From assembly GCA_964512045.1 (NCBI GenBank), contig CAZEJK010000020.1, positions 1 to 40,949 of the forward strand: a DNA stretch of 40,949 bases. Direction: 5' to 3'. Within the stretch, counting starts at the first letter, position 1; the number at the start of each line of letters is the position of its first letter. The notes under the pieces are model-generated. The model had not been told where the DNA came from and made no database searches. It worked only from the letters and a program-made list of their open reading frames with translations. The translations under genes were made by a program, and so were the position numbers. The stretch is from CAZEJK01 sp964512045. GTDB lineage: Bacteria; Acidobacteriota; Thermoanaerobaculia; Thermoanaerobaculales; Sulfomarinibacteraceae. Positions 8,928 through 17,524 of this stretch are shown here, one piece after another.

Positions 8928-10559
8928 TCAGGGCCCCTGAGGAGCCACGAGGAGTAGCACGACCGTAGGGAAGCCGGACATGTCGACAGGCTGTGCGACG
9001 CCGATGCCGATCTGGCGGAGATCGGCGTCGTAGATCGCTTCCGGAAGGTCTGTAGTGTCCGGATCGGCGACCTCCGATGCATGCACGACGAGCCGCGACC
9101 AACGGACTCCGCTGGTGGCCAGCGCCTCTCGGGCACGAGCGAGGAGGTCGGTGGTCTCCAAGTTGGAAACGGTCTGGCGCGCGACCGAGTCCGCAGCCTC
9201 CCTGAGCTGCCGCTGAAACTGCAGTGGAGGCACGTTGGCGCGCTCTCGAAGGCTCCGGACTCTCTCCTTGATGCGGTGACGACAATCGAGCGGCTGCGGC
9301 GGTGTCATCGGCGCAGCGAATAGCTGCGTGACGAAGAGCGATGGACCTGCTGCAGAGCTGACCTGGACGACGCCAACGCCGATATGGCTGACCGATGCAT
9401 TCAGGATGTTGGCGCGGTGGCCAGGGCTGCGCATCAGCCCAGCATGGGCTTCAGCGACCGATGGGCTCTGCGACACGTTCTCGGCCGATCTGCGGAAGCT
9501 ATAGGCATGTGCGCGGAGCCGGTCTCCAAGTGTTGCTCCGTCAGATCCCACGTGGCCGACAAAGTCGTGCAGTGCCATGTCGTGGCTGTGGTGCCGAGCG
9601 ATGGCTGCCAGCCGGAGATCGAGGGCGAGGGGAGACAGCCCGAACCGTTCGCGCTCGCGGTTGATCAGGTCGATCATCAGTCGCTCACTGGCCTCCTCGC
9701 TCAGAGCCCGGCTGGAGGTTGGTGGAACGGGTCCTCGCCAGATTGGGCTCCGGTCGACGCCGATCGCGATCGGGAACAGCGCCACAACCTGAGGTCCCTG
9801 GTCGGGGTGGTGCGCCACGATCTCCAGCCATGCCTGTCCACTGCTGCTCCCGAGGTCCAGGTTCAGAGTCCAGGCTCTCCCGGACTCGCTCGGATGCTGT
9901 CTCACAATCTCACCGTCGGGGCGTGAGAGGACGACGGTTGGGTCCCTGAGAGGGGAGGGGAGGACAAACGTGAGCTGCGGTCGTGCTCCACGCCTCAGGG
10001 TTGCAGGAAACGGCTCGAGATCGATGGCGAGCTCGGCGAAAAGCACCACCCAAACCCACTTGTAGGGCGTGGTGCGTGCCTCGGCCCGTCCAATACCGAT
10101 GTGGGTCCAGTGTGCGTCGCGATCACCGTCGTACAGCGACGCGATATGCGACCACAGGTCGTACGCATCATCCTCGGTGGTATACAGCACGGTAGAGCTG
10201 GCCGCCGGGGAGGGCCATCCAGCCCAGTGGAGAACAAACTCCTTGAGGTCCACGGGGAGGTCTGGCGTTCCGGGGGGCCTCGCGTGGATCGCGAGCTCGC
10301 GGGCGGCGCGGGCAAGCCGAGCTGAGTAGGTCAGTCGCGGTGCCAGCGCCTTCAGATCGGCAGCGAGCTCGCGATCAAGCGACGTCAGGTCCCCTTCGAC
10401 CGCATAGTATCCGGCCGACGGACCCGTTGCGTGCACGGTCAGCTCGGTCCCTGCATCCGCACCGAACGTGGCAGAGCCAAGCCAGATCAGGAGACACGTC
10501 AGCCAAGCAGCGCGTCCCCGCGCTGTCTCTCGAACCCTGCATCCCGTCCTTCGTACCAT
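8928..10559 (-). CDS. Secreted CAP (SCP/PR-1) domain protein
   Basis: About 543 residues. A basic N-terminus and hydrophobic stretch (LTCLLIWLGSATFGADA) form a signal peptide, so the protein is exported. A classic CAP domain lies at about 295-420: LINRERERFGLSPL, HHSHDMALHDFVGH, AENVS, and SPGHRANILNASVSHIGVGV. The C-terminal about 110 residues (LRERANVPPLQFQRQLREAAD...IGIGVA) and a segment near 60-180 (LTYSARLARAARELA...IGIGRA) look like degenerate CAP copies without the His/Glu residues. The start is uncertain: adjacent ATGs at 10562 and 10559, no ribosome site, and TATTCT six bases before the second, which suggests a leaderless mRNA. It is divergent from the gshB-like gene. Function unknown beyond the domain. 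Confidence 0.85.
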   Translation of the reverse strand: MVRRTGCRVRETARGRAAWLTCLLIWLGSATFGADAGTELTVHATGPSAGYYAVEGDLTSLDRELAADLKALAPRLTYSARLARAARELAIHARPPGTPDLPVDLKEFVLHWAGWPSPAASSTVLYTTEDDAYDLWSHIASLYDGDRDAHWTHIGIGRAEARTTPYKWVWVVLFAELAIDLEPFPATLRRGARPQLTFVLPSPLRDPTVVLSRPDGEIVRQHPSESGRAWTLNLDLGSSSGQAWLEIVAHHPDQGPQVVALFPIAIGVDRSPIWRGPVPPTSSRALSEEASERLMIDLINRERERFGLSPLALDLRLAAIARHHSHDMALHDFVGHVGSDGATLGDRLRAHAYSFRRSAENVSQSPSVAEAHAGLMRSPGHRANILNASVSHIGVGVVQVSSAAGPSLFVTQLFAAPMTPPQPLDCRHRIKERVRSLRERANVPPLQFQRQLREAADSVARQTVSNLETTDLLARAREALATSGVRWSRLVVHASEVADPDTTDLPEAIYDADLRQIGIGVAQPVDMSGFPTVVLLLVAPQGP

Positions 10560-10565
10560 CATCAG

Positions 10566-10571
10566 AGAATA
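10566..10571 (-). promoter_or_regulatory. -10-like hexamer before CAP gene
   Basis: TATTCT on the minus strand ends six bases before ATG 10559. No Shine-Dalgarno sequence is present and no good -35 was seen. The spacing fits a leaderless transcript. Confidence 0.35.
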
Positions 10572-10606
10572 CGCCACCAACCACTCTCCAGTTTCACGCG
10601 CCCGAG

Positions 10607-10635
10607 TGCACACTCTCGCGAAGAGCCGGTAGACT
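10607..10635 (+). promoter_or_regulatory. Candidate sigma-70 promoter of gshB-like gene
   Basis: TGCACA (10607-10612), a 17-base spacer and TAGACT (10630-10635). Each hexamer keeps four of six consensus positions. Transcription would start near 10642, giving a leader of about 28 bases that contains the ribosome site GGAGG of the next gene. Confidence 0.45.
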
Positions 10636-10669
10636 GACAACCGGCGCGACGATCGATCGAGGAGGCAGG

Positions 10670-11641
10670 ATGTCAGAACGGTACCTGATCGTGGCAGATC
10701 CTGTAGACACGCTGTTGCCGGAGTTCGATCTCGGAGTCTGTGTGGCCACTGAGCTCATCGAGCGTGGAATCGCGGTCGACTATCTCGATCTTCTTTCGAC
10801 TGACGCTGACACTCCGGCGGATCAGTACCTGAGCTCGCTACCCGTCCGTCAAGTCCTCGCCTCCGACAGCGGGCGGCGACCGTTTTGGGAGCTGGGAGCG
10901 GAGAGATCCGTACCGGTCACCGACTATGGCGTGATCCTGCAGCGCAAGGATCCACCGGTGGATGACACGTTCATAGCGTACTGTCGGCAGTTTGCGAAGG
11001 CGCCCCCGGACATCGTCCAGATCAACAACCCGGAGTGGACCTGGCGCCTTTCCGAGCACATCTTGGCGACCGAGTATCCCGAGTTTGCGGCACCGACGTG
11101 GGTCTGCTCCAGCTTTGACGCGCTGGTGGAAGCGGTTCGAGCCCAGCCTCGCGAGGCGGTGGCCAAGCCAGAGAACCTGTACTGCGGAATCGGGGTGGAG
11201 TTCTTCGCGCCGGACGCTCCGGAAGCAGTGCTCCGGGCCTACTGGCAGAAGTGGCAACCGACCGTGATTGTTCAACCGTACCTCGAGGAGATCGAGCGGA
11301 GCGGTGATCTGCGAATCCTCGTCATGAACGGGACCGTCCTCGGCTCGGTGCTGCGTGTGCCCGCGCACGGTTCGCGCCTTGCGAATCTCCACGCCGGTGG
11401 CTCTGCGGCGCGGCTCGACCCCACTCCTCGCCAGCTCGAGGCGTGTCGTGTGATCTCTGAAGACCTGCAACCAAAAGGCCTCTACCTGTTGGGCCTGGAC
11501 TTCATAGGTGAGCACCTCACAGAGGTCAATTTCACCTCGCCGACCACCATCGTCCAGATCAATCAGGTGATGGGGATCCGTGCGGAGAAGGTGCTGGTGG
11601 ATGAGCTGGAGATGCTGCGGCGGCAGCGGGTCGGCCGCTGA
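10670..11641 (+). CDS. Glutathione synthetase-like ATP-grasp ligase
   Basis: A 323-residue ATP-grasp protein resembling prokaryotic glutathione synthetase (GshB). Matching features are NPEWTWRLSEHI, the AVAKPENLYCG nucleotide-binding segment, GDLRILVMNG, NLHAGGSAARL and the C-terminal GLDFIGEHLTEVNFTSPT, which parallels the GLD-IG--LTEIN-TSPT metal-binding end of GshB. Such enzymes ligate a carboxylate to an amine using ATP; GshB joins gamma-Glu-Cys to Gly. The ATG at 10670 has GAGGAGG eight bases upstream; in-frame upstream sequence overlaps the CAP gene and is excluded. No gshA partner is in the window, so the substrate may differ from glutathione. The next gene is metG, 138 bp on. Confidence 0.8.
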   Translation: MSERYLIVADPVDTLLPEFDLGVCVATELIERGIAVDYLDLLSTDADTPADQYLSSLPVRQVLASDSGRRPFWELGAERSVPVTDYGVILQRKDPPVDDTFIAYCRQFAKAPPDIVQINNPEWTWRLSEHILATEYPEFAAPTWVCSSFDALVEAVRAQPREAVAKPENLYCGIGVEFFAPDAPEAVLRAYWQKWQPTVIVQPYLEEIERSGDLRILVMNGTVLGSVLRVPAHGSRLANLHAGGSAARLDPTPRQLEACRVISEDLQPKGLYLLGLDFIGEHLTEVNFTSPTTIVQINQVMGIRAEKVLVDELEMLRRQRVGR

Positions 11642-11779
11642 AGGGTCGGTTTGGGTGGGTCCGTACCCTCGGTCATCAACGGGAATGAGAATTATGTCAA
11701 CTTCTCTGCTGAGGGTTGGCATTGCCGCGAGCGCGTGGTAGGAATGACGCCCCGCGACCGAGCGGAGACGGAGGGGAAG

Positions 11780-13798
11780 GTGAGCCGACGTATCCTCGTG
11801 ACCAGCGCGCTGCCGTACGCCAACGGGTCGATCCACCTGGGTCATCTGGTGGAGTACATCATGACCGACATCTGGGTTCGCTACTTCCGCCTGCGCGGAT
11901 GGGATGCCCACTACTTCTGTGCCGATGACACGCACGGAACTCCGGTCATGATCCGCGCGATGCGGGAAGGGATCGAGCCCGAGAGGCTGATCGAGCGGAT
12001 GCATGCCGAGCACCTGAAAGACTTCACTGACTTCGGTATTCAGTTTGACAACTACTACAGCACCCATAGTCCGGAGAATGAGCGCTGGGCGCACTACATC
12101 TACCAGCGCCTCGCCGATGGAGGACATCTCACTCGGCGTGATGTGGAGCAAACGTACTGCGAGCATGACCAGCTGTTCTTGCCGGATCGCCTGGTGCGCG
12201 GGACGTGCCCGCGGTGTGGAGCAGAGGACCAGTACGGCGACAGCTGCGAGGTGTGTGGCGCCACCTATGAGCCCACCGAGCTTCACGACCCTCGGTGCAC
12301 CATCTGCGGGACAGCGCCCGTACGGCGAACGACCGAGCACATCTACGTGCGCCTGGCCGACTTCACCGATGTGCTCCGCCGATGGACTCGCGACCATTTG
12401 CAGCGGGACGTGGCGAACTATGTCGGCCGATGGTTGGAAGAGGGCTTGCGCGACTGGGATATCAGCAGAGATGGCCCGTACTTCGGGTTCGAGATTCCAG
12501 GGGAAGATAACGTCTTCTTCTACGTCTGGCTGGATGCTCCGATCGGCTATATCGCATCAACTGAGAACTGGTGCGCTGCACACGGACGCAGTGTGGATGA
12601 GTTTTGGCGCGACCCGAGCACCGAGATCTACCACGTCATCGGCAAGGACATTGTGTACTTTCATACATTGTTCTGGCCCGCCATGCTCCACGCTGCCGAA
12701 CTGAACCTGCCGAGGAAAGTGCATGTTCACGGCTTCCTGCTCGTCAACGGTGAGAAGATGTCCAAGTCGCGGGGGACGTTCGTCAACGGACGGACCTACC
12801 TCGACCATCTGGACCCGCAGTACTTGAGGTACTACTACGCGGCCAAGATCTCGGCAAAGAGCGACGATATCGACCTGGTGTTCGATGACTTCGTCAACCG
12901 GGTCAACGCCGAGCTCGTGAACAAGATCGCCAACCTGTACAGCCGCACCCTCAAGTTTGTCGAGGGCCGGCTGGATGGTCGGTTGGGGGCGGTTCCGGAG
13001 AGTGCACGCGAGATGGTGGAGGGCGCGGGCAGCGCCGCAGAGGAGATCGCCGAAGCGTACGAGCGGTGCGATCTGGCAGCTGTGATGCAGCGGTTATCGC
13101 AGGTGGCAGAGCAGGGGAACCAGTACCTGCAAGAGTCCGCCCCGTGGAAGGTGATCAACGAGGACGTGGAGGAGGCCCGTGACATTTGCACCGCGGCGGC
13201 GACGCTCGGTGTCCGGTTGGCTGTGTACCTGAAGCCGGTCCTGCCAGAGATGGTTGCCAAGATCGAGTCCATCCTCGGCCTGGAGCCGTTGACGTGGGAC
13301 GATCTTGAGCTCTCTCTCGAGGGCCGTACCGTGGGGCAGTTCGAGCGTTTGGTGGATCGTCTGGAACGTACGCAGCTGGACGCCCTTGTGGAGGCGAGTC
13401 GAGGGGAGATTGGGGCGCCTGACACGCCCTCCCAGCCGGTCGAACCACTCGAGACCGAGTGCACCATCGATGACTTCGCCCGCATTGATCTGCGCGTGGC
13501 CCGGGTCGTCACGGCCTCGGAGGTGGAGGGCGCACAGAAGCTCCTCAAGCTCGAGCTCGATCTCGGGGGGCTCGGACAGCGGACGGTGTTTGCCGGAATC
13601 CGGGCTGCGTACCCCCAGCCGGAGGTGCTCGTCGGTCGGCACGTCATCTGCGTGGCCAATCTTGCACCGCGAAAGATGCGGTTTGGAGTGAGTGAGGGCA
13701 TGGTCTGCGCCGCCTCGAGCCCTCCGGAGGCCGGGGAAGAGTGCGTCCGGATCATCGAGGCGTCGCCAGACAGCAGCCCCGGAGACCGTGTGCGTTGA
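11780..13798 (+). CDS. metG: Methionyl-tRNA synthetase
   Basis: A 672-residue class I synthetase that charges tRNA-Met. HLGH (19-22, HIGH motif) and KMSKS (326-330) are present. A zinc-knuckle insert starts at Cys143 with several CxxC pairs (CPRCG, CEVCG, CTICG), the form with two knuckles. The C-terminal about 110 residues form the EMAPII/Arc1p-like tRNA-binding domain (RIDLRVARVV, VFAGIRAAY, NLAPRKMRFG, SEGM), as in E. coli MetG dimers. I chose GTG 11780, five bases after GGAGG and next to the conserved RILVTSALPYANG; an in-frame ATG at 11744 would add 12 residues and has no ribosome site. Confidence 0.96.
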   Translation: MSRRILVTSALPYANGSIHLGHLVEYIMTDIWVRYFRLRGWDAHYFCADDTHGTPVMIRAMREGIEPERLIERMHAEHLKDFTDFGIQFDNYYSTHSPENERWAHYIYQRLADGGHLTRRDVEQTYCEHDQLFLPDRLVRGTCPRCGAEDQYGDSCEVCGATYEPTELHDPRCTICGTAPVRRTTEHIYVRLADFTDVLRRWTRDHLQRDVANYVGRWLEEGLRDWDISRDGPYFGFEIPGEDNVFFYVWLDAPIGYIASTENWCAAHGRSVDEFWRDPSTEIYHVIGKDIVYFHTLFWPAMLHAAELNLPRKVHVHGFLLVNGEKMSKSRGTFVNGRTYLDHLDPQYLRYYYAAKISAKSDDIDLVFDDFVNRVNAELVNKIANLYSRTLKFVEGRLDGRLGAVPESAREMVEGAGSAAEEIAEAYERCDLAAVMQRLSQVAEQGNQYLQESAPWKVINEDVEEARDICTAAATLGVRLAVYLKPVLPEMVAKIESILGLEPLTWDDLELSLEGRTVGQFERLVDRLERTQLDALVEASRGEIGAPDTPSQPVEPLETECTIDDFARIDLRVARVVTASEVEGAQKLLKLELDLGGLGQRTVFAGIRAAYPQPEVLVGRHVICVANLAPRKMRFGVSEGMVCAASSPPEAGEECVRIIEASPDSSPGDRVR

Positions 13799-14065
13799 TC
13801 TGACCTCCCGCGGCCGCGGGTCGTCACCATAACAGGACCGCGGTGGAGCAGTTGTCTCGGCCGCGTCGGTACGCGGCAGGAAGCGCCTCCATCCACGCCA
13901 TCAGCCTCGCAGACGGGATTGTGTGTAGCCTCGGCTGATCGCTCGCAGGAGCGACGACGATTCGGAGTGATCCCGGAACCGGGGTCGGCGCCGGTACCCT
14001 TCGATGGTCTCACGCGCTCTCAGAGATCCTCACGGATACGGCGTTCCGCGGACGCGCAGCTTTCG
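13799..14065. other. Convergent intergenic gap with GC palindrome
   Basis: This 267-bp gap between metG and the leftward unknown gene holds no credible gene. A perfect 14-base palindrome CCCGCGGCCGCGGG at 13807-13820 lies nine bases after the metG stop and is flanked by GAC/GTC. It could fold as a stem in metG RNA, but no T-run follows, so a terminator is not proved. Its core CGCGGCCGCG recurs in repeat copies A and B. Confidence 0.45.
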
Positions 14066-14704
14066 TCACCCCTTCCGGGGCGGTCCCTCGAGCATCACGT
14101 CCCGCTGCTGAACAGCCGGTAGCTGAGCTCCCGCTGGCACAACCAGGATACCCAGCTCGACCGTGCGGGCCATGTGGGTCGCCGGGGGCGTTGCGATCTG
14201 TTCGATGGACTGTGTGAGCTCGTGCATCTCGTGCGCCATCTTTGCCTTGTCCTCGGCCGCGTGTGGTTGGTCGCCGTCGCTCAACAATCGGATCTGCTCC
14301 TGTACTCTGGGACGGAGGACAGCCATGACCCGGGAGCGGAAGGAGGCCAGGGGTTCCTCCAGATCGGAGAGATGACCCGTGGCGGAGACCCGGTACACGG
14401 ATGGGTGCCAGCTGTCGAGAAAGCGAATCAGTGCGTCGCGGGCATCCGGCGGCACCATCGGAACCGGTCTCGATCCTTGCGACGACTCCATCAACGGCGA
14501 GAGGGGAAGACGGCTGACATCGACCTCGCGCCACGCGCCACCGGCGAGTGGGCGGACGAGATGGACGTGGCGCTCGAGGGTGTCTCCGCCCTCCGGCCGA
14601 TACCTGAGCCAGACATGAGCGTGGACAAGCGTAGACGATGGAGTGTCGCCGGTGCGTGCTCGCGGTGCTGAAACGGTCAGGGCACGGTGATCGTTGATGT
14701 CCAT
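14066..14704 (-). CDS. Conserved-looking protein of unknown function, 212 aa
   Basis: I do not recognise a family. The protein is soluble with no signal or membrane segment. The N-terminal half looks like beta strands (HAHVWLRYRPEGG, LERHVHLVRPL) and the C-terminal half has amphipathic helices (LASFRSRVMAVLRPRVQEQIRLL, AHEMHELTQSIEQI). It has coding-like third-base composition. Competing overlapping frames are poorer, with Arg/Ser/Pro runs. The start lacks a Shine-Dalgarno site, but TAGCAT lies six bases before ATG 14704, as at several other gene heads here. It stands alone between convergent metG and a divergent exonuclease gene. Confidence 0.6.
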   Translation of the reverse strand: MDINDHRALTVSAPRARTGDTPSSTLVHAHVWLRYRPEGGDTLERHVHLVRPLAGGAWREVDVSRLPLSPLMESSQGSRPVPMVPPDARDALIRFLDSWHPSVYRVSATGHLSDLEEPLASFRSRVMAVLRPRVQEQIRLLSDGDQPHAAEDKAKMAHEMHELTQSIEQIATPPATHMARTVELGILVVPAGAQLPAVQQRDVMLEGPPRKG

Positions 14705-14802
14705 GACCCCATGCTACACTCTCCCGCGGTTGGCAGGTTCCGCGCCAGTCGTCCGCTCGGGACGTGCCATTCACCGTTTTCTTCAGCCGCAGGGAGGAGT
14801 GG

Positions 14803-15399
14803 ATGGACCTCTGGGACGGACAGATGGGGCTCTTCGAGGAGAACCCGGCGCGCGAGGTTCCGAAAGGTAACAGGGTCGTGGTCTTTGACCTGGAGACGCA
14901 GCGCTCGTTCGAAGAGATCGGGGGCCGTACCCAGCTGCATCAGCTTGGTATGTCCATCGGTGTCCTGTACCGTTACGATAGCAATGAGTTTCTGACCTAT
15001 GACGAAGGGCACGCCGCGGCGCTCGTTGATGAGCTCTTGGCGGCAGACCTGGTCGTTGGGTATAACATCGTGGGCTTTGATTACGAGGTGCTGCGCGCCT
15101 ACACGGACCACGATCTTCGCCAGCTGCCGACGTTCGATCTGATGTACGACCTCGAGGAGCGGTTGGGGTTTCGACCGAAGCTGGACACGGTGGCCGAGCC
15201 GACACTCGGCGGTGGCAAGAGCGCCGATGGGTTGCAGGCACTGGAGTGGTGGCGAGCCGGAGAGATCGAGAAGATCGTGGAGTACTGCCGAGAGGACGTC
15301 CGCGTGACGCGCGACCTCTACAACTTTGGGAAGCGTAACCGCTGGGTGATGGTCTCGCGTTTCGGTGGGAAGCCCCGGAAGGTGGCGGTGGAGTGGTGA
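14803..15399 (+). CDS. DEDDy-type 3'-5' exonuclease (RNase H-like, YprB type)
   Basis: A 198-residue DnaQ-fold nuclease. The four acidic residues and the tyrosine are in place: Asp29 and Glu31 in VFDLET, Asp93 in YNIVGFDYEVL, and Tyr161/Asp165 in EYCREDV. This is the DEDDy arrangement, which cleaves DNA or RNA from the 3' end with two metal ions. The size and the GYNIVGFD/YCREDVRVT motifs fit the RNase_H_2/YprB-like group often found as stand-alone proteins or fused to helicases. ATG 14803 has GGGAGGAG upstream; an earlier in-frame ATG at 14764 has no site. The biological substrate is unknown. Confidence 0.8.
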   Translation: MDLWDGQMGLFEENPAREVPKGNRVVVFDLETQRSFEEIGGRTQLHQLGMSIGVLYRYDSNEFLTYDEGHAAALVDELLAADLVVGYNIVGFDYEVLRAYTDHDLRQLPTFDLMYDLEERLGFRPKLDTVAEPTLGGGKSADGLQALEWWRAGEIEKIVEYCREDVRVTRDLYNFGKRNRWVMVSRFGGKPRKVAVEW

Positions 15400-15511
15400 A
15401 CCGCTAGATCTCGGTTCGACCAGATGGTCACCCGTGGCGCGGCTGCTCGCACTCCCGGTCCGGAGTCATAGCGAACGGTTCGAAGCCACACGATGGAGGG
15501 AGGCCTCCCGT

Positions 15512-15964
15512 ATGCATCCGTTTCTCCTGCCGAGCGAGTGGCTCGTGACAGGTCGGTTCTTCGATCTCGAAGGGGGTGAGACTGTCACCGCCGGGGCGAC
15601 GATGGTGCGCGCTTCCGAGAGCTTTCCGGAGCTCCTGGAGGTTACCGTGGAGCTGCGGGAGCTCGGAGAGCACAGCTATCGACCGATGCAGGCGACGACC
15701 TACCATCTCGAGATCTCCGGCACGAATCAGGTGCGCTTCCGAATGGACTCGATCGCCCTAGGGACGGTACTGACTGGCTCAGGCGTGTTCACAGACCGGT
15801 CGCTCACCATGAACTATCATTCGCCCGACAGTACCTTCGCGGGCTTCGAGGTGTACACCGTAGCTGCCACGAGGCAGATCCTGACGTGCGGCTCATTCGT
15901 CGCCAACGGAATCCTGGTCAAGACCTGGGAAGTGGTCCTCGACAAGGTTCCTGATAATGGCTAA
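15512..15964 (+). CDS. Small predicted beta-barrel protein, unknown function
   Basis: A 150-residue protein I cannot assign. It is built almost entirely of alternating strands (EWLVTGRFFDLEGGE, ATTYHLEISG, QVRFRMDSIALG, GSGVFTDRSLTMNYHSP, GFEVYTVAATRQILTCGSFVANG), as in lipocalin- or nitrobindin-like barrels. It has no signal peptide and no membrane helix. ATG 15512 follows GGAGGGAGG; the site is part of a palindrome GGGAGGCCTCCC (15498-15509) that could hide the ribosome site in a hairpin. It lies 112 bp after the exonuclease gene and 59 bp before scpA. Confidence 0.65.
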   Translation: MHPFLLPSEWLVTGRFFDLEGGETVTAGATMVRASESFPELLEVTVELRELGEHSYRPMQATTYHLEISGTNQVRFRMDSIALGTVLTGSGVFTDRSLTMNYHSPDSTFAGFEVYTVAATRQILTCGSFVANGILVKTWEVVLDKVPDNG

Positions 15965-16023
15965 AGGCAATATCTCAGTAGTATCGTCGCAAATGCGAAA
16001 AGCTATTCTGAAGCGGGAGCGAA

Positions 16024-16878
16024 ATGAGTTCTGGTTGGAGCCATGAAGTGATCGGCAGGGACGGCACCACCGAGGGGACCGGAGTCTCGGTTCACCTCGA
16101 TGTGTTCGAGGGTCCTTTCGATCTCTTGCTCCACCTCGTACAGAAGAACAAGGTCTCGGTGTACGACATCCCGATCGCGACGATCTGCGTGCAGTTCCAC
16201 GAGTATCTCCAGAAGATGCAGGAGCTGAATATCGAGATTGCTTCCGAGTTTCTTCGCATGGCAGCATGGCTTGTCCATCTGAAGTCTCGTCTGATTCTTC
16301 CGCGCGAGACCGAGGCTGCGCAGGAGGAACGCTCCGAGCTTGTTGAAAGGCTTCTCGAGTACCGCAGGGTGCGCGAGCTGGCATCCCACCTGTACTCCGT
16401 TGATGTTGTTCGGCGCTATCTCTGGCCGGTACGGGTTCATCCTGTGCTCGCGGATGGAGCAGAGGAGGCCGATCTCGATTGGGAGGATGTCGACCTGCGA
16501 GTGCTGGCAGGGACGTACATTCAGGTCCTCGAGAGGTTTCATGCCGCGAACCCGCCGCCGCTTCATGTTCCGCCGCTCCGGTACACGGTGGAGTCCACAA
16601 TGCGATCCCTCTACCAGAGGGTTCGTTCGGACACAGCGTTTCCGTTGTTGCGTCATCTCCACAGTCGTCCAGATCCGGAGGAGATCGTGACGCTGATCGT
16701 TGCGGCGCTGGAGCTCAGTCGCCTCGGCTGCGTGCTGTCAGATCAGCATCGGCCGTTCGCAGAGATCTTCTTGCGGCGTGGTGAACGGGATCTCGACGAA
16801 GCGTTGGCAGCACAGCAGAGTGCGATCGGGATGTCGCGCGTCGAGCCGGTGGGAGCCGCTGAGTCGGGTCCGAGCTGA
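16024..16878 (+). CDS. scpA: Segregation and condensation protein A (kleisin)
   Basis: A 284-residue kleisin that with ScpB and SMC compacts and separates the chromosome. The N-terminal signature VHLDVFEGPFDLLLHLVQKNKVSVYDIPI is very clear, followed by FLRMAAWLVHLKSRLILPR. The C-terminal winged helix (PLLRHLHSRPDPEEIVTLIVAALEL) binds the SMC head. GGGAGCG precedes the ATG. It sits 11 bp before scpB, so the two are co-transcribed and likely translated in balance. The smc gene itself is not in the window. Confidence 0.96.
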   Translation: MSSGWSHEVIGRDGTTEGTGVSVHLDVFEGPFDLLLHLVQKNKVSVYDIPIATICVQFHEYLQKMQELNIEIASEFLRMAAWLVHLKSRLILPRETEAAQEERSELVERLLEYRRVRELASHLYSVDVVRRYLWPVRVHPVLADGAEEADLDWEDVDLRVLAGTYIQVLERFHAANPPPLHVPPLRYTVESTMRSLYQRVRSDTAFPLLRHLHSRPDPEEIVTLIVAALELSRLGCVLSDQHRPFAEIFLRRGERDLDEALAAQQSAIGMSRVEPVGAAESGPS

Positions 16879-16889
16879 GGAGCGTCACC

Positions 16890-17483
16890 GTGAACGAGTC
16901 CGAAAGAGTGCAGCTGGAGGCGCAGGTCGAAGCGGTCGTGCTGACAGCGCGCGCCCCTGTGAGCGTCGAGGCGATTGTCGACGCGCTCACTGCAGAGGGC
17001 GCCGACGTGGTCCCCATGATGGTCGAAGAGGCGCTTGCACGGCTCCAGGAGGCATATGATCGTCCCAACCGGGGCCTGCGACTTGAGCGCGTTGCCCGGG
17101 GCTGGCGGTGCATCACGCCTCCAGAGCTGGAGGGAGTGCTGTCCGCGTTTCATGGGGCGGCACGCCGCCAGCGTCTTTCACAGGCGGCTCTCGAGGTCTT
17201 GGCGATCGCTGCGTACCGGCAGCCCATTACCTTGCCCGAGATCAGCTTCATCCGTGGCGTGAACAGCTCGGGCGTTGTCAAGACGCTCCTGGAGAGAAAC
17301 CTGTTGCGCGTGGCCGGACGCAAGGATGTTGTCGGCAAGCCGTTCCTGTACAGGACGACACAGGAGTTCCTCATCCACTTTGGCATCAACGATCCGAAGG
17401 ACCTGCCGGAGCCGAAGCAGCTCCTGCTGGAAGAGGACTCCACTGTCGAGGAGCCGTCAGCTCCGGCAGCGCTCGATCTGTGA
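16890..17483 (+). CDS. scpB: Segregation and condensation protein B
   Basis: A 197-residue ScpB with the two winged-helix domains that clasp ScpA. The conserved core LSQAALEVLAIAAYRQPITLPEI...RGVNSSGVVKTLLERNLLRVAGRKDVVGKPFLYRTT is intact, followed by the FLIHFGINDPKDLPE end. The start is GTG 16890, with GAGGAG ten bases upstream that also overlaps the scpA stop region. The Lys/Glu-rich tail after residue 180 is short. Downstream is the repeat-bearing gap and the convergent 172-residue gene. Confidence 0.96.
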   Translation: MNESERVQLEAQVEAVVLTARAPVSVEAIVDALTAEGADVVPMMVEEALARLQEAYDRPNRGLRLERVARGWRCITPPELEGVLSAFHGAARRQRLSQAALEVLAIAAYRQPITLPEISFIRGVNSSGVVKTLLERNLLRVAGRKDVVGKPFLYRTTQEFLIHFGINDPKDLPEPKQLLLEEDSTVEEPSAPAALDL

Positions 17484-17524
17484 CGCGACCGTGAGCCACG
17501 AACGCGTCCACCAGCGGTAGCGAC

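Noticed and set aside
10838..12397. 519-residue minus-strand open frame over gshB-like and metG
   Set aside because: It spans two real genes on the other strand and has no recognisable domain.
12835..14013. 392-residue minus-strand open frame over the end of metG
   Set aside because: Ser/Arg/Pro-rich shadow frame of the metG 3' end; no ribosome site or domain.
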